Assembly (NCBI RefSeq): GCF_003443895.1
Contig: NZ_QQOA01000016.1
Span: forward strand, 93,895 to 157,894
Length of the DNA: 64,000 bases
Source: Paraburkholderia phosphatilytica
GTDB lineage: Bacteria > Pseudomonadota > Gammaproteobacteria > Burkholderiales > Burkholderiaceae
Reading direction: 5' to 3'
The translations under genes were made by a program, and so were the position numbers. Within the stretch, counting starts at the first letter, position 1. Each line of letters opens with the position of its first letter. The notes beneath the pieces were generated by a model, which had not been told where the DNA came from, made no database searches, and worked only from the letters and a program-made list of their open reading frames with translations. Shown here piece after piece: positions 1 to 7,926 of this stretch.

Positions 1-234
1 TTCGCTGAAGCATTGCAGGCATGCGAGGCGGACGCGCGCGGGCGCACCGGCTTTGAAACCGCCGACTATCCGCAGGCCGAGCGGCTGCGGCTCGCGCTCG
101 TCGCGGCGCGCGGCGTGGATGCGGGCGCGGTCGCGAAAGACCACGCGGGCAAGCCGGAGCAGATCAGGGAAGCGGTGTCGCGCGCACGCACGGCGGCGGT
201 GGCGAAGGCGCTGGAAGCGGCGCAAGCGAAGTGA
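1..234 (+). CDS. cca: C-terminal end of multifunctional CCA tRNA nucleotidyltransferase (partial)
   Basis: Only the last 77 codons are inside the window; the frame is open from base 1 to the TGA at 232-234. The tail is alanine- and arginine-rich and helical, with no catalytic motif left to check. It resembles the extreme C-terminus of the CCA-adding enzyme of Burkholderia, which repairs tRNA 3' ends, and the genes that follow (DUF2905, MidA-like methyltransferase, SDR, folB, ttcA) are its usual neighbours. The identification therefore rests on a weak sequence match plus gene order. Confidence 0.55.
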   Translation, partial: FAEALQACEADARGRTGFETADYPQAERLRLALVAARGVDAGAVAKDHAGKPEQIREAVSRARTAAVAKALEAAQAK

Positions 235-252
235 CGGAGACGCGCGGCGCGC

Positions 253-447
253 TCAGAGCAGCTTGACGAGCGTCGCGACGATCATCGTCAGCACCAACGT
301 CGACATGAACGGGAACGGGTATTCCTTGCCGAACATCCGCAGTGTGATGTCGCCGGGCATCCGGCCGATGCCGAACTTCCTCAGCCACGGCCAGTTCGCG
401 GACAGGATCGCCACCGCGACGAAGGTGGTCAGCAGCCAGCGGATCAT
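253..447 (-). CDS. DUF2905 small membrane protein
   Basis: A 64-residue protein starting MIRWLL, with two hydrophobic segments (about residues 4-17 and 48-62) flanking a conserved-looking middle that contains FGIGRMPGDI. This GxMPGDI pattern and the size match the DUF2905 family of small inner-membrane proteins of unknown function. It lies 17 bp downstream of the methyltransferase gene on the same strand, so the two are probably cotranscribed. It faces cca, whose stop is 18 bp away. No function can be assigned. Confidence 0.8.
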   Translation of the reverse strand: MIRWLLTTFVAVAILSANWPWLRKFGIGRMPGDITLRMFGKEYPFPFMSTLVLTMIVATLVKLL

Positions 448-464
448 GTCCGGCGCCCCCGTGG

Positions 465-1658
465 CTAGAGCGTGTGCGAGCGGTCGCCGCGCGCGAACGC
501 GTCGAGCGTGCCGTCGATGCCGCGCGAGAACGCGATCACCTTGAATAGCTCGCCCATCTCGGCTTCCGACAGCAGCTTCTGCACGGCGTTGGCTGCGGGC
601 AGGAAGCGCGCGGTGTCCATCGGATCGATTTCGGCGAGCGCGTCCGTGATGCCCGCATTCAGCAGGAAGCGGCCCTGCGACGTGAAGCCGAGCAGATCCG
701 CGCCGGCATCGACGCCGGCTTCCGCGATGCCCGTGAACTCGACGTGCGCGGTCAGATCCTGCAGGCCCGGATGGAGAAACGGATCGTCGTGCGCGCGGTG
801 CCGGTAGTGGCACATCAGCGTGCCTTGCGTGCGCTGCGCGTGGTAATACTCGCGACGCGGAAAACCGTAGTCGATAAAAAACGCGGCGCCGCGCGCGAGC
901 ATCGTGCAGACGGTGCGCGTGAACGCGCACGCGGCTTCGTGCGTTTCCGTCACGTAATGATCGGCGTCGGGCACATCGAGCGACGCGAGGAACGCGCCGT
1001 CCGCAGTGGACGACAGTGCGCGGTCCGCAAACGCAAAGCCCTGTCCGTTCGTCGTCACGCCGCGCTCGTGCCACACGCCGTTCAGGCGCGCGAACAGGCG
1101 CACCGGCATCGCGTCCAGCACTTCGTTGCCGATCACGACCCCTTCGAAGCGCTCGGGCAGCGCGTCGAGCCAGCGCACGCGCCCGGCGAGATCGGGCGCC
1201 GCAGCTTCGATCGTCGCGCGCTGGCGGTCGCGCAGTTCGCCGGACAGATCGACGATCGAATAGCTCGCGAACGGCGTATCCAGTTCGTGCAGCGCGTTCA
1301 GCAGGCCGGCGGCAAGACGCCCGGTGCCCGCGCCGAACTCGATGATGTCGCGCGTGCCGCTGGCTTCGAGCGCCTGCGCGATGGGCCGCGCGAACGTGGC
1401 GGCGAAAAGCGGCGACAGTTCGGGTGCGGTGATGAAGTCGCTGCCGTCTTCCGCGCGCCGGCCGAACTTGATCGCGCCCCCGCTGTAATAGCCGAGGCCG
1501 GGCGCATACAGCGCGCGTTCCATATAGCGGTTGAACGGCAGCCAGCCGCCTGCCGCCGCGATCTCGGCGGCGATCTGCGCGACGAGCGCTTCGGACTGCG
1601 CGAGCGCGATCGGGCTGGGAGCAGGTAAACTATCGGGCTGATGAGCTTTCGGATTCAT
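465..1658 (-). CDS. MidA/NDUFAF7-like SAM-dependent methyltransferase
   Basis: A 397-residue protein of the COG1565 family. The SAM-binding motif I is EFGAGTGR at about residues 107-114, and a later NEVLDAMPV segment is typical of the family. Mitochondrial homologues (NDUFAF7) methylate an arginine of a complex I subunit; the bacterial target is unknown, so a link to respiratory complex assembly is inference. The ATG at 1658 was chosen over an upstream in-frame start because it lies next to a TACAAT element and does not overlap the divergent SDR gene. DUF2905 follows on the same strand. Confidence 0.85.
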   Translation of the reverse strand: MNPKAHQPDSLPAPSPIALAQSEALVAQIAAEIAAAGGWLPFNRYMERALYAPGLGYYSGGAIKFGRRAEDGSDFITAPELSPLFAATFARPIAQALEASGTRDIIEFGAGTGRLAAGLLNALHELDTPFASYSIVDLSGELRDRQRATIEAAAPDLAGRVRWLDALPERFEGVVIGNEVLDAMPVRLFARLNGVWHERGVTTNGQGFAFADRALSSTADGAFLASLDVPDADHYVTETHEAACAFTRTVCTMLARGAAFFIDYGFPRREYYHAQRTQGTLMCHYRHRAHDDPFLHPGLQDLTAHVEFTGIAEAGVDAGADLLGFTSQGRFLLNAGITDALAEIDPMDTARFLPAANAVQKLLSEAEMGELFKVIAFSRGIDGTLDAFARGDRSHTL

Positions 1659-1664
1659 CCCGGC

Positions 1665-1670
1665 ATTGTA
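1665..1670 (-). promoter_or_regulatory. Possible -10 element (TACAAT) of the methyltransferase gene
   Basis: Only 13 bp separate the start codons of two divergent genes (1658 and 1672). On the minus strand they contain TACAAT ending 7 nt before the ATG, a spacing that would start transcription at or next to the start codon, giving a leaderless mRNA. No clear -35 is visible, so this is tentative. Confidence 0.3.
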
Positions 1671-1671
1671 A

Positions 1672-2499
1672 ATGAGCGCTTCGACTGACACTTCCGCCTC
1701 CCGCCGGCCTGATGGGCCCGACACCGCGCGCGTCGTGCTGATCACGGGCGGCGCCCGGCGGATCGGGCGCGCGCTCGCGCTGGGATTCGCCGCGCAGGGC
1801 TGGGACGTCGCGGTGCACTACGGCGCGTCGCGGGCGGAGGCGGACCAGACGGTCGTGGAGATCGCCGCGCTCGGACGCCGCGTGCTCGCGCTGCGCGCCG
1901 ATCTGGCCGTGGAGGCGGACGTCGCGCGACTCGTGCCGGACTGCACGCGTCTGCTCGGCCGGCCGTTGTGCGTGATCAACAACGCGTCCGCGTTCGATGA
2001 AGACACCGCGCGCGACGTCGGCTACGAGCGGCTGCTGCGGCAGATGGCGATCAACGTCGGCGCGCCGCTGGTGCTCGCGCGCACGCTGTTCGACGCGACG
2101 CCGGAGGCCGCGGCCACGAACGATGCGCTGCGCGGCGTCGTGATCAACGTGCTCGACCAGAAGCTCGTCAACATGAATCCCGACTACCTGTCGTATACGC
2201 TCTCCAAGGCTGCGCTCGAGAACGCGACGATCGCGCTCGCGCAGGCGCTGGCGCCGAAGCTGCGGGTGGTGGGGCTGGCGCCGGGGCTGACGTTGCAGTC
2301 GGCCGGGCAGACGCCCGATGGTTTCGAGGCCGCGCACAAGATCACGCCGCTCGGCCGCGCGTCGCGCCCCGAGGACCTGGTCGGCGCGGCGCTGTATCTC
2401 GCCACGGCGGCGGGGGTGACCGGGACGACGCTCGTCGTCGATGGCGGCCAGCATCTGGTGCCGTCGCCGCGCGATGTGATGTTTATGATCGGCCGCTGA
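1672..2499 (+). CDS. Pteridine-reductase-like short-chain dehydrogenase
   Basis: A 275-residue SDR. The nucleotide-binding motif is TGGARRIG (about residues 25-32), as in pteridine reductases and FolM, and NNASAF follows at 103-108. The usual catalytic Ser is replaced: Asp162, Tyr175 and Lys179 have the same spacing as the Asp-Tyr-Lys set of trypanosomatid PTR1. The gene precedes folB, a pterin pathway gene, on the same strand. Known family members reduce dihydrobiopterin, dihydromonapterin or dihydrofolate with NADPH. The sequence supports a pterin reductase; the exact substrate is inference. Confidence 0.75.
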   Translation: MSASTDTSASRRPDGPDTARVVLITGGARRIGRALALGFAAQGWDVAVHYGASRAEADQTVVEIAALGRRVLALRADLAVEADVARLVPDCTRLLGRPLCVINNASAFDEDTARDVGYERLLRQMAINVGAPLVLARTLFDATPEAAATNDALRGVVINVLDQKLVNMNPDYLSYTLSKAALENATIALAQALAPKLRVVGLAPGLTLQSAGQTPDGFEAAHKITPLGRASRPEDLVGAALYLATAAGVTGTTLVVDGGQHLVPSPRDVMFMIGR

Positions 2500-2609
2500 T
2501 CGCGACCGCGTGGGCCGCAACCGCGTTGCGTCTGCAAGGCGTTGCACCCGCGTCGAAGCGCAGCGCCGCCTGCTTGCGTGTCCGCACGCGCTTTTCGACT
2601 GGAACGAAC

Positions 2610-3005
2610 ATGGTTTCCGCACTGTTGCACCCACGGCTCGCCGATTGCCGGCGGCTCTTTCTGCGCAATTACGAGGTCTACATCAATATCGGTGTGCACG
2701 ACTTCGAAAAACGCGGCGAGCAGCGCGTCGTGATCAACATCGAGCTGTTCGTGCCGCTCGCGTCCACCACGCCGCTCGAAGACAAGCTGCGCGAAGTCGT
2801 CGACTACGACTTCATGCGCGCCACTGTCGCGAAGCGCGTGGGCCGCGGGCACATCCACCTGCAGGAGACGCTCTGCGACGATCTCGCCGAGGCGATGCTC
2901 GAACACCCGCAGGTGCGCGCCGCGCGCGTGTCCACCGAGAAGCCCGACGTTTATCCGGACTGCGACGCGGTTGGCGTCGAAGTCTTTCGCATCAAAGAGG
3001 ATTGA
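2610..3005 (+). CDS. folB: Dihydroneopterin aldolase
   Basis: 131 residues. FolB converts 7,8-dihydroneopterin to 6-hydroxymethyl-dihydropterin plus glycolaldehyde in folate synthesis. The protein shows the FolB fold signature: NYEVYINIGVHDFEKRGEQ near residues 14-32, then a VVDYDFM stretch and HLQETLCDDLAEAM in the C-terminal half. The ATG at 2610 gives the family's usual length; longer in-frame starts upstream add a basic stretch with no family resemblance. It ends 2 bp before ttcA, so the two are translationally close and likely in one operon with the upstream SDR. Confidence 0.9.
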   Translation: MVSALLHPRLADCRRLFLRNYEVYINIGVHDFEKRGEQRVVINIELFVPLASTTPLEDKLREVVDYDFMRATVAKRVGRGHIHLQETLCDDLAEAMLEHPQVRAARVSTEKPDVYPDCDAVGVEVFRIKED

Positions 3006-3007
3006 GC

Positions 3008-4015
3008 ATGAACGCACCCGAGATTCTCGGCGCCGCGAACCTGTCGGCTGGGACCGACGCAGCCGATGCCGGTAGCGAACGCCGCGCGCTCACGCGCCGC
3101 GAGCAGAAAGAGGCGTACGAGAACAACAAGCTGTTCAAGCGGCTTGCGCGCCAGGTCGGCCAGGCGATCGGCGACTACAACATGATCGAGCACGGCGACA
3201 AGGTGATGGTGTGCCTGTCCGGCGGCAAGGACAGCTACGCGATGCTCGACGTCCTGATGCGGCTGCGCGAGCGCGCGCCGATCGACTTCGGCATCGTCGC
3301 GGTGAATCTCGACCAGAAGCAGCCGGGCTTCCCGGAGCACGTGCTGCCCGAGTATCTGACGAAGCTCGACATCCCGTTCCATATCGAGAATCAGGACACG
3401 TACAGCATCGTCAAGCGGCTGGTGCCCGAGGGCAAGACCACCTGCTCGCTGTGCTCGCGGCTGCGGCGCGGCATCCTGTACCGCGTGGCGGGCGAACTCG
3501 GCGCGACGAAGATTGCGCTCGGCCATCATCGCGACGACATCCTGCAGACGCTGCTTTTGAACCTGTTCTATGGCGGCAAACTGAAAGGCATGCCGCCGAA
3601 GCTGCAATCGGATGACGGCAAGAACGTCGTGATCCGTCCGCTTGCCTATGTGAAAGAAACCGATCTGGAGAAATACGCGGAACTGCGCGAATTCCCGATC
3701 ATTCCGTGCAATCTCTGCGGCAGCCAGCCGAATCTGAAACGCGCTGAAATGAAGGCGCTGATTCGCGAGTGGGAGAAGCGTTTCCCGGGGCGCGTCGACA
3801 ATATGTTCAATGCGCTGTCGAACGTGGTGCCGTCGCATCTGATGGACCACACGCTGTTTGCGTTCGGAACGTTGCGCGCAACCGGCGTGGCCGACGCGCA
3901 AGGCGACATCGCGTTCGACGAGGAACCGTGCTCGACCTCGACGGATATTGCCACCGACTCAACCGAAGGCGGGGCGGCCAGACCGATTTCGATCGTTCAG
4001 TTCGACGATCTTTGA
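3008..4015 (+). CDS. ttcA: tRNA 2-thiocytidine(32) synthetase TtcA
   Basis: 335 residues. TtcA is an ATP- and Fe-S-dependent enzyme that thiolates C32 of certain tRNAs. The PP-loop SGGKDS is at residues 71-76, and the two CxxC pairs that hold the [4Fe-4S] cluster are Cys146/Cys149 (CSLC) and Cys234/Cys237 (CNLC). A further GHHRDD segment lies near 172. The C-terminal 30 residues are acidic and variable. It sits directly behind folB. A perfect hairpin about 85 bp downstream may end the transcript. Confidence 0.95.
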   Translation: MNAPEILGAANLSAGTDAADAGSERRALTRREQKEAYENNKLFKRLARQVGQAIGDYNMIEHGDKVMVCLSGGKDSYAMLDVLMRLRERAPIDFGIVAVNLDQKQPGFPEHVLPEYLTKLDIPFHIENQDTYSIVKRLVPEGKTTCSLCSRLRRGILYRVAGELGATKIALGHHRDDILQTLLLNLFYGGKLKGMPPKLQSDDGKNVVIRPLAYVKETDLEKYAELREFPIIPCNLCGSQPNLKRAEMKALIREWEKRFPGRVDNMFNALSNVVPSHLMDHTLFAFGTLRATGVADAQGDIAFDEEPCSTSTDIATDSTEGGAARPISIVQFDDL

Positions 4016-4100
4016 AAACGTTTTAATCCGCTTATTCACGCATTGGCTGAACGCGATTGCAATGTCAATCAAGCTTTTGCGATGCGTGGTGAATTCGCAG

Positions 4101-4124
4101 AAATGGCCCGTTCGCGGGCCATTT
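4101..4124 (+). terminator. Hairpin terminator after ttcA
   Basis: A perfect 10-bp inverted repeat (aaatggcccg / cgggccattt) with a TTCG tetraloop. A run of T closes the stem's 3' side, followed by tcacg. It lies in the 166-bp gap between ttcA and glmU and would end the folB-ttcA transcript. Confidence 0.75.
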
Positions 4125-4181
4125 TCACGATTTGGTGCGTGCTAGAATCAGCGGCTCCAAACTCGTCTTTTCACCTTCGCC

Positions 4182-5543
4182 ATGAATATCGTCATTTTGG
4201 CGGCCGGCACCGGTAAGCGCATGCGGTCCGCGTTGCCGAAGGTGCTGCATCCTCTGGCCGGTCGGCCGCTTCTGTCCCATGTTCTCGATACTGCCCGCAC
4301 GCTGAACCCGACGCGTCTGATCGTCGTCGTGGGTCATGGCGCGGATGCGGTGAAGCAGGCCGTCGGGGCACCGGACGTGCAGTTCGCGCTGCAGGAGCAG
4401 CAGCTTGGCACCGGGCACGCGGTTCAGCAGGCGCTGCCGCTCGTCGATCCGTCGGTGCCGACGCTGGTGCTGTACGGCGACGTGCCGCTCACGCGCGCGA
4501 GCACGCTGAAACGCCTTGCCGACGCAGCCGGACACGGCGGCTACGGCGTGCTGACAGTCACGCTCGACGACCCGACCGGCTACGGCCGCATCGTGCGCAA
4601 CGCAGCGGGCAAGATGGTGCGCATCGTCGAGCAGAAGGACGCGACGCCCGAGCAGCTGAAGATCGCCGAGATCAACACCGGCATCGTCGCGCTGCCCACC
4701 GCGAAGCTGCAGACGTGGCTCGCCGCGCTGAAGAACGACAACGCGCAGGGCGAGTTCTATCTGACCGACGTCGTCGAACTGGCGATCGAAGCGGGCATCG
4801 AGATCGAAACGACGCAGCCCGACGAAGAGTGGGAAACGCTCGGCGTGAACAGCAAGCAGCAGCTGGCCGAGCTTGAGCGCATCCATCAAGGCAATGTCGC
4901 CGACGAACTGCTGGTGGCGGGCGTGACGCTCGCGGACCCGGCGCGTATCGACGTGCGCGGCACGTTGGAGTGCGGCCGCGACGTGTCGATCGACGTGAAC
5001 TGCGTGTTCGAAGGCAACGTGAAGCTCGCGGACAACGTGACGATCGGCGCGAACTGCGTGATCCGCAACGCGACGATCGGCGAGGGCACGCGCATCGACG
5101 CGTTCTCGCACATCGAAGGCGCGACGGTCGGCGCGAGAACCGCGATTGGTCCGTATGCGCGGCTGCGTCCGGGCGCGCAACTCTCGGACGAAGTGCACAT
5201 CGGCAACTTCGTCGAAGTGAAGAACGCGGTGCTCGGTCACGGGTCGAAGGCGAACCATCTGTCGTACGTCGGCGATTCGGATGTCGGCGCACGCGTGAAT
5301 ATCGGCGCGGGCACGATCACCTGCAACTACGACGGCGCGAACAAGTTCCGCACGATCATCGAAGACGATGTATTCGTCGGCTCGGATACGCAGCTGGTCG
5401 CGCCGGTGCGCGTCGGACGCGGCGTGACGATCGCGGCGGGCACGACGGTGTGGAAGGATGTGGAAGCAGACCGGCTCGTGCTGAACGACAAGACCCAGAT
5501 TAGCAAGACGGGCTACGTGCGCCCGACGAAGAAGAAAAGCTGA
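4182..5543 (+). CDS. glmU: Bifunctional UDP-GlcNAc pyrophosphorylase / glucosamine-1-P acetyltransferase
   Basis: 453 residues. The enzyme acetylates glucosamine-1-phosphate and then couples it to UTP, giving UDP-GlcNAc for peptidoglycan and LPS. The N-terminal uridylyltransferase domain carries LAAGTGKRM and PKVLHPLAGRPL (residues 6-30) and the YGDVPL loop. From about residue 250 the protein is a left-handed beta-helix of hexapeptide repeats with GPYARLRPGA, NFVEVKNA and AGTITCNYDG, the acetyltransferase site. glmS, which makes the precursor glucosamine-6-phosphate, starts 55 bp later on the same strand. Confidence 0.97.
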   Translation: MNIVILAAGTGKRMRSALPKVLHPLAGRPLLSHVLDTARTLNPTRLIVVVGHGADAVKQAVGAPDVQFALQEQQLGTGHAVQQALPLVDPSVPTLVLYGDVPLTRASTLKRLADAAGHGGYGVLTVTLDDPTGYGRIVRNAAGKMVRIVEQKDATPEQLKIAEINTGIVALPTAKLQTWLAALKNDNAQGEFYLTDVVELAIEAGIEIETTQPDEEWETLGVNSKQQLAELERIHQGNVADELLVAGVTLADPARIDVRGTLECGRDVSIDVNCVFEGNVKLADNVTIGANCVIRNATIGEGTRIDAFSHIEGATVGARTAIGPYARLRPGAQLSDEVHIGNFVEVKNAVLGHGSKANHLSYVGDSDVGARVNIGAGTITCNYDGANKFRTIIEDDVFVGSDTQLVAPVRVGRGVTIAAGTTVWKDVEADRLVLNDKTQISKTGYVRPTKKKS

Positions 5544-5549
5544 AGGGCA

Positions 5550-5566
5550 GCGCGCGTGACGCGCGC
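5550..5566 (+). other. Hairpin in the glmU-glmS gap
   Basis: A perfect inverted repeat (gcgcgcg-tga-cgcgcgc) lies in the 55-bp space between glmU and glmS. There is no T-run after it, so it is not a clear terminator; it could stabilise mRNA or attenuate readthrough into glmS. The glmS ribosome site AAAGGA follows. Confidence 0.4.
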
Positions 5567-5598
5567 TTCCAACCTAACACTGCAAAGGACCCACCACC

Positions 5599-7416
5599 AT
5601 GTGCGGCATTGTCGGCGCGGTTGCGCAACGTAACATCGTTCCCGTTCTGATCGAGGGCCTGCGTCGCCTCGAATATCGCGGCTATGACTCGTGCGGCGTG
5701 GCCGTGCTGACGGAAGGCGACCTGCGACGCGCGCGCAGCGTGTCGCGCGTGGCCGAGCTCGACGACCAGGTGCGCGAGACGCGCCTGGAAGGCGTGAGCG
5801 GCATTGCGCACACGCGCTGGGCGACGCATGGCGCGCCGGTCACACACAACGCGCACCCGATCTTCTCGCGCGACGAACTGGCCATCGTTCACAACGGCAT
5901 CATCGAGAACTACGAGTCGCTGCGCGAGACGCTGAAGGGCAAGGGCTACGAGTTCGTGTCGCAGACGGACACCGAAGTCATCGCGCACCTGATCCACAGC
6001 CTCTATAACGGCGACCTGTTCGCGGCGGTGCGCGAAGCTGTGCGCCAGCTGCATGGCGCGTACGCGATCGCGGTGCTGCACAAGGCGCAGCCGCACACGG
6101 TGGTCGGTGCGCGCCAGGGTTCGCCGCTCGTCGTCGGACTCGGCGAGCACGAGAACTTCCTTGCATCCGACGCGCTGGCGCTTGCCGGCAGCACCGAACG
6201 CTTCATCTTTCTCGAAGAGGGCGACGTCTGCGAACTGACGCTGGAGAGCGTGAAGATCGCCGATCGCAGCGGCTCGATCGTGCAGCGCGAATCGCGCGAA
6301 GTCGCGGCGTATGGCGGCGCGGTGGAACTCGGCCCGTATCGCCACTTCATGCAGAAGGAAATCTTCGAGCAGCCGCGCGCGATTGCCGACACGATTCCCG
6401 CGACGGATTCGTTCGACGCCGCGCTGTTCGGCGAAGCCGCGCCCGCTGCATTCGCGGAGATCGACAGCCTGCTGATTCTCGCGTGCGGCACGAGTTCGTA
6501 CGCGGGTTATACGGCGAAGTACTGGCTCGAATCGGTCGCGAAGATCCCGACGCAGGTCGAGATTGCGAGCGAGTACCGCTATCGCGAATCCGTGCCGGAT
6601 CCGAAGCAGCTGGTGGTGGTGATCTCGCAGTCCGGCGAAACGGCGGATACGCTCGCAGCGTTGAAGCACGCGCAGTCGCTCGGTCACAAGCACACGCTGT
6701 GCGTGTGTAACGTCAGCACGAGCGCGATGGTGCGCCAGACGGAAATGGCGTTCCTGACGCACGCGGGCCGCGAGATCGGCGTGGCGTCGACGAAGGCGTT
6801 CACGACGCAGCTGGTCGCGCTGTTCGTGCTCGCGGTGACGCTCGGCAAGCTGCGTGGACATGTGTCCGCTGCGCAGGAAGTCGATTATCTGCGTCAACTG
6901 CGCCACCTGCCGGCGGCGCTGAACAGCGTGCTCGCGCTGGAGCCGCAGATCATCGCGTGGTCGGAAGAGTTCTCGCGCAAGGACAATGCGCTGTTCCTCG
7001 GCCGCGGGCTGCACTATCCGATCGCGCTGGAAGGCGCGCTGAAGCTGAAGGAAATCTCGTACATCCACGCTGAAGCGTATCCGGCGGGCGAGCTGAAGCA
7101 CGGGCCGCTCGCGCTCGTGACGGAAGCGATGCCGGTGGTGACGGTCGCACCGAACGATGCGCTGCTGGAGAAGCTGAAGTCGAACATCCAGGAAGTGCGC
7201 GCGCGTGGCGGTCAGCTTTATGTGTTCGCGGATGCGGATACGCGGATCGTTAACGACGAAGGCATTCATGTGATCCGGATGCCTGAGCATTACGGTGTGC
7301 TGTCGCCGATCCTGCACGTTGTGCCGTTGCAGTTGCTGGCGTATCACACGGCTTGTGCGCGGGGGACTGACGTCGATAAGCCGCGGAATCTGGCGAAGTC
7401 GGTTACGGTGGAGTGA
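5599..7416 (+). CDS. glmS: Glutamine:fructose-6-phosphate aminotransferase (isomerizing)
   Basis: 605 residues. GlmS forms glucosamine-6-phosphate from fructose-6-phosphate and glutamine, the first step to UDP-GlcNAc. Cys2 after the start (MCGIVGA) is the glutaminase nucleophile, and the N-terminal amidotransferase domain covers about residues 2-220. Two SIS sugar-isomerase domains follow, with CGTSSYAG, SQSGETADT and the C-terminal HAEAYPAGELKHGP. The end KSVTVE is the conserved GlmS tail whose coding sequence is the recognition site for Tn7-type elements. The accessory T6SS island begins just after this stop. Confidence 0.97.
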   Translation: MCGIVGAVAQRNIVPVLIEGLRRLEYRGYDSCGVAVLTEGDLRRARSVSRVAELDDQVRETRLEGVSGIAHTRWATHGAPVTHNAHPIFSRDELAIVHNGIIENYESLRETLKGKGYEFVSQTDTEVIAHLIHSLYNGDLFAAVREAVRQLHGAYAIAVLHKAQPHTVVGARQGSPLVVGLGEHENFLASDALALAGSTERFIFLEEGDVCELTLESVKIADRSGSIVQRESREVAAYGGAVELGPYRHFMQKEIFEQPRAIADTIPATDSFDAALFGEAAPAAFAEIDSLLILACGTSSYAGYTAKYWLESVAKIPTQVEIASEYRYRESVPDPKQLVVVISQSGETADTLAALKHAQSLGHKHTLCVCNVSTSAMVRQTEMAFLTHAGREIGVASTKAFTTQLVALFVLAVTLGKLRGHVSAAQEVDYLRQLRHLPAALNSVLALEPQIIAWSEEFSRKDNALFLGRGLHYPIALEGALKLKEISYIHAEAYPAGELKHGPLALVTEAMPVVTVAPNDALLEKLKSNIQEVRARGGQLYVFADADTRIVNDEGIHVIRMPEHYGVLSPILHVVPLQLLAYHTACARGTDVDKPRNLAKSVTVE

Positions 7417-7465
7417 GGAGAACGGGATTCCGCGTGCAGTTGCTAAGTTGCATTAATTCCGGTTA
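7417..7465. other. glmS 3' flank: attTn7-like insertion position and left island edge
   Basis: Tn7 relatives insert about 25 bp past glmS. Here core-gene sequence stops at 7416 and the next recognisable genes are accessory T6SS genes. No Tn7 end sequence or tns gene is visible, so only the location supports this reading. Confidence 0.35.
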
Positions 7466-7627
7466 CCGGGCAGGCAGCCGCGCAGGCATCAAACCCCATT
7501 GGAGCCTGCGCCACGCGGCGCAGGCATGCTGAGCTGTTTCCCAGCTGAGGCAAACGCAGAACTTGTCGAACTCCACCGGCGGCCGGCCTAGATAGACAAC
7601 GACGGTCGGGATCGAGAGGGCAAACCG
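7466..7627 (-). other. In-frame open extension behind the first PAAR gene
   Basis: After the PAAR stop codon (7628-7630) the same minus-strand frame stays open for another 54 codons to a TAA at 7463-7465. The translation has protein-like stretches such as SIPTVVVYLGRPPVEFDKF and SWETAQHACAAW with GC-rich third positions. It has no start codon of its own near the beginning. It may be a lost C-terminal piece of a longer PAAR protein or a remnant of another gene. I recognise no family. Confidence 0.25.
7504..7525. terminator. Hairpin between convergent glmS and the PAAR gene
   Basis: A perfect 9-bp stem (gcctgcgcc / ggcgcaggc) with loop acgc, between the converging ends of glmS and the leftward PAAR gene. 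No T-run follows on either strand, so it could be a factor-dependent terminator or simply an mRNA-stabilising structure. Confidence 0.4.
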
Positions 7628-7912
7628 TCAGCTCGACAATGCCCCTGTCGACTGCGACGCAACCAGCTTGGGCAGCGGCTGGCACTTGCATTGGCACAGG
7701 TCGCGTTCCAACGCTACCTGCTTGTTCATGACCGACATCGTGTGAGGTGAGCCGTCTGTAATGATGGTCCCCTCGGTATGGCATGTGTGGCACTGGACAG
7801 GCGCGCCAAGATACGCGAGTGGTCGGCCACCGAACGACGAGCCCGAGATTCCATCAAGCACTACGCCGTCGTGGTCAGTCTTGTCATCTTTCAGAATAAA
7901 TCGGCGGCTCAC
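7628..7912 (-). CDS. PAAR-domain protein (T6SS spike tip), copy 1
   Basis: 94 residues with a GTG start. PAAR proteins cap the VgrG spike and can carry effectors. The sequence has the small beta-repeat character of the family (GRPLAYLGAPV, TDGSPHTMSVM) and several cysteines, CHTC in the middle and CQCKC near residues 73-77, which may bind the zinc at the tip. It is about two-thirds identical by eye, and equal in length, to the PAAR protein at 17289-17573 at the other end of the island. It lies 14 bp behind the broken immunity gene and may be translated from the same message. Confidence 0.8.
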   Translation of the reverse strand: MSRRFILKDDKTDHDGVVLDGISGSSFGGRPLAYLGAPVQCHTCHTEGTIITDGSPHTMSVMNKQVALERDLCQCKCQPLPKLVASQSTGALSS

Positions 7913-7926
7913 TTGCGAGACTTCAA

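Noticed and set aside
5500..7347. A 615-codon minus-strand frame opposite glmS
   Set aside because: Shadow of glmS; biased composition and no ribosome site.
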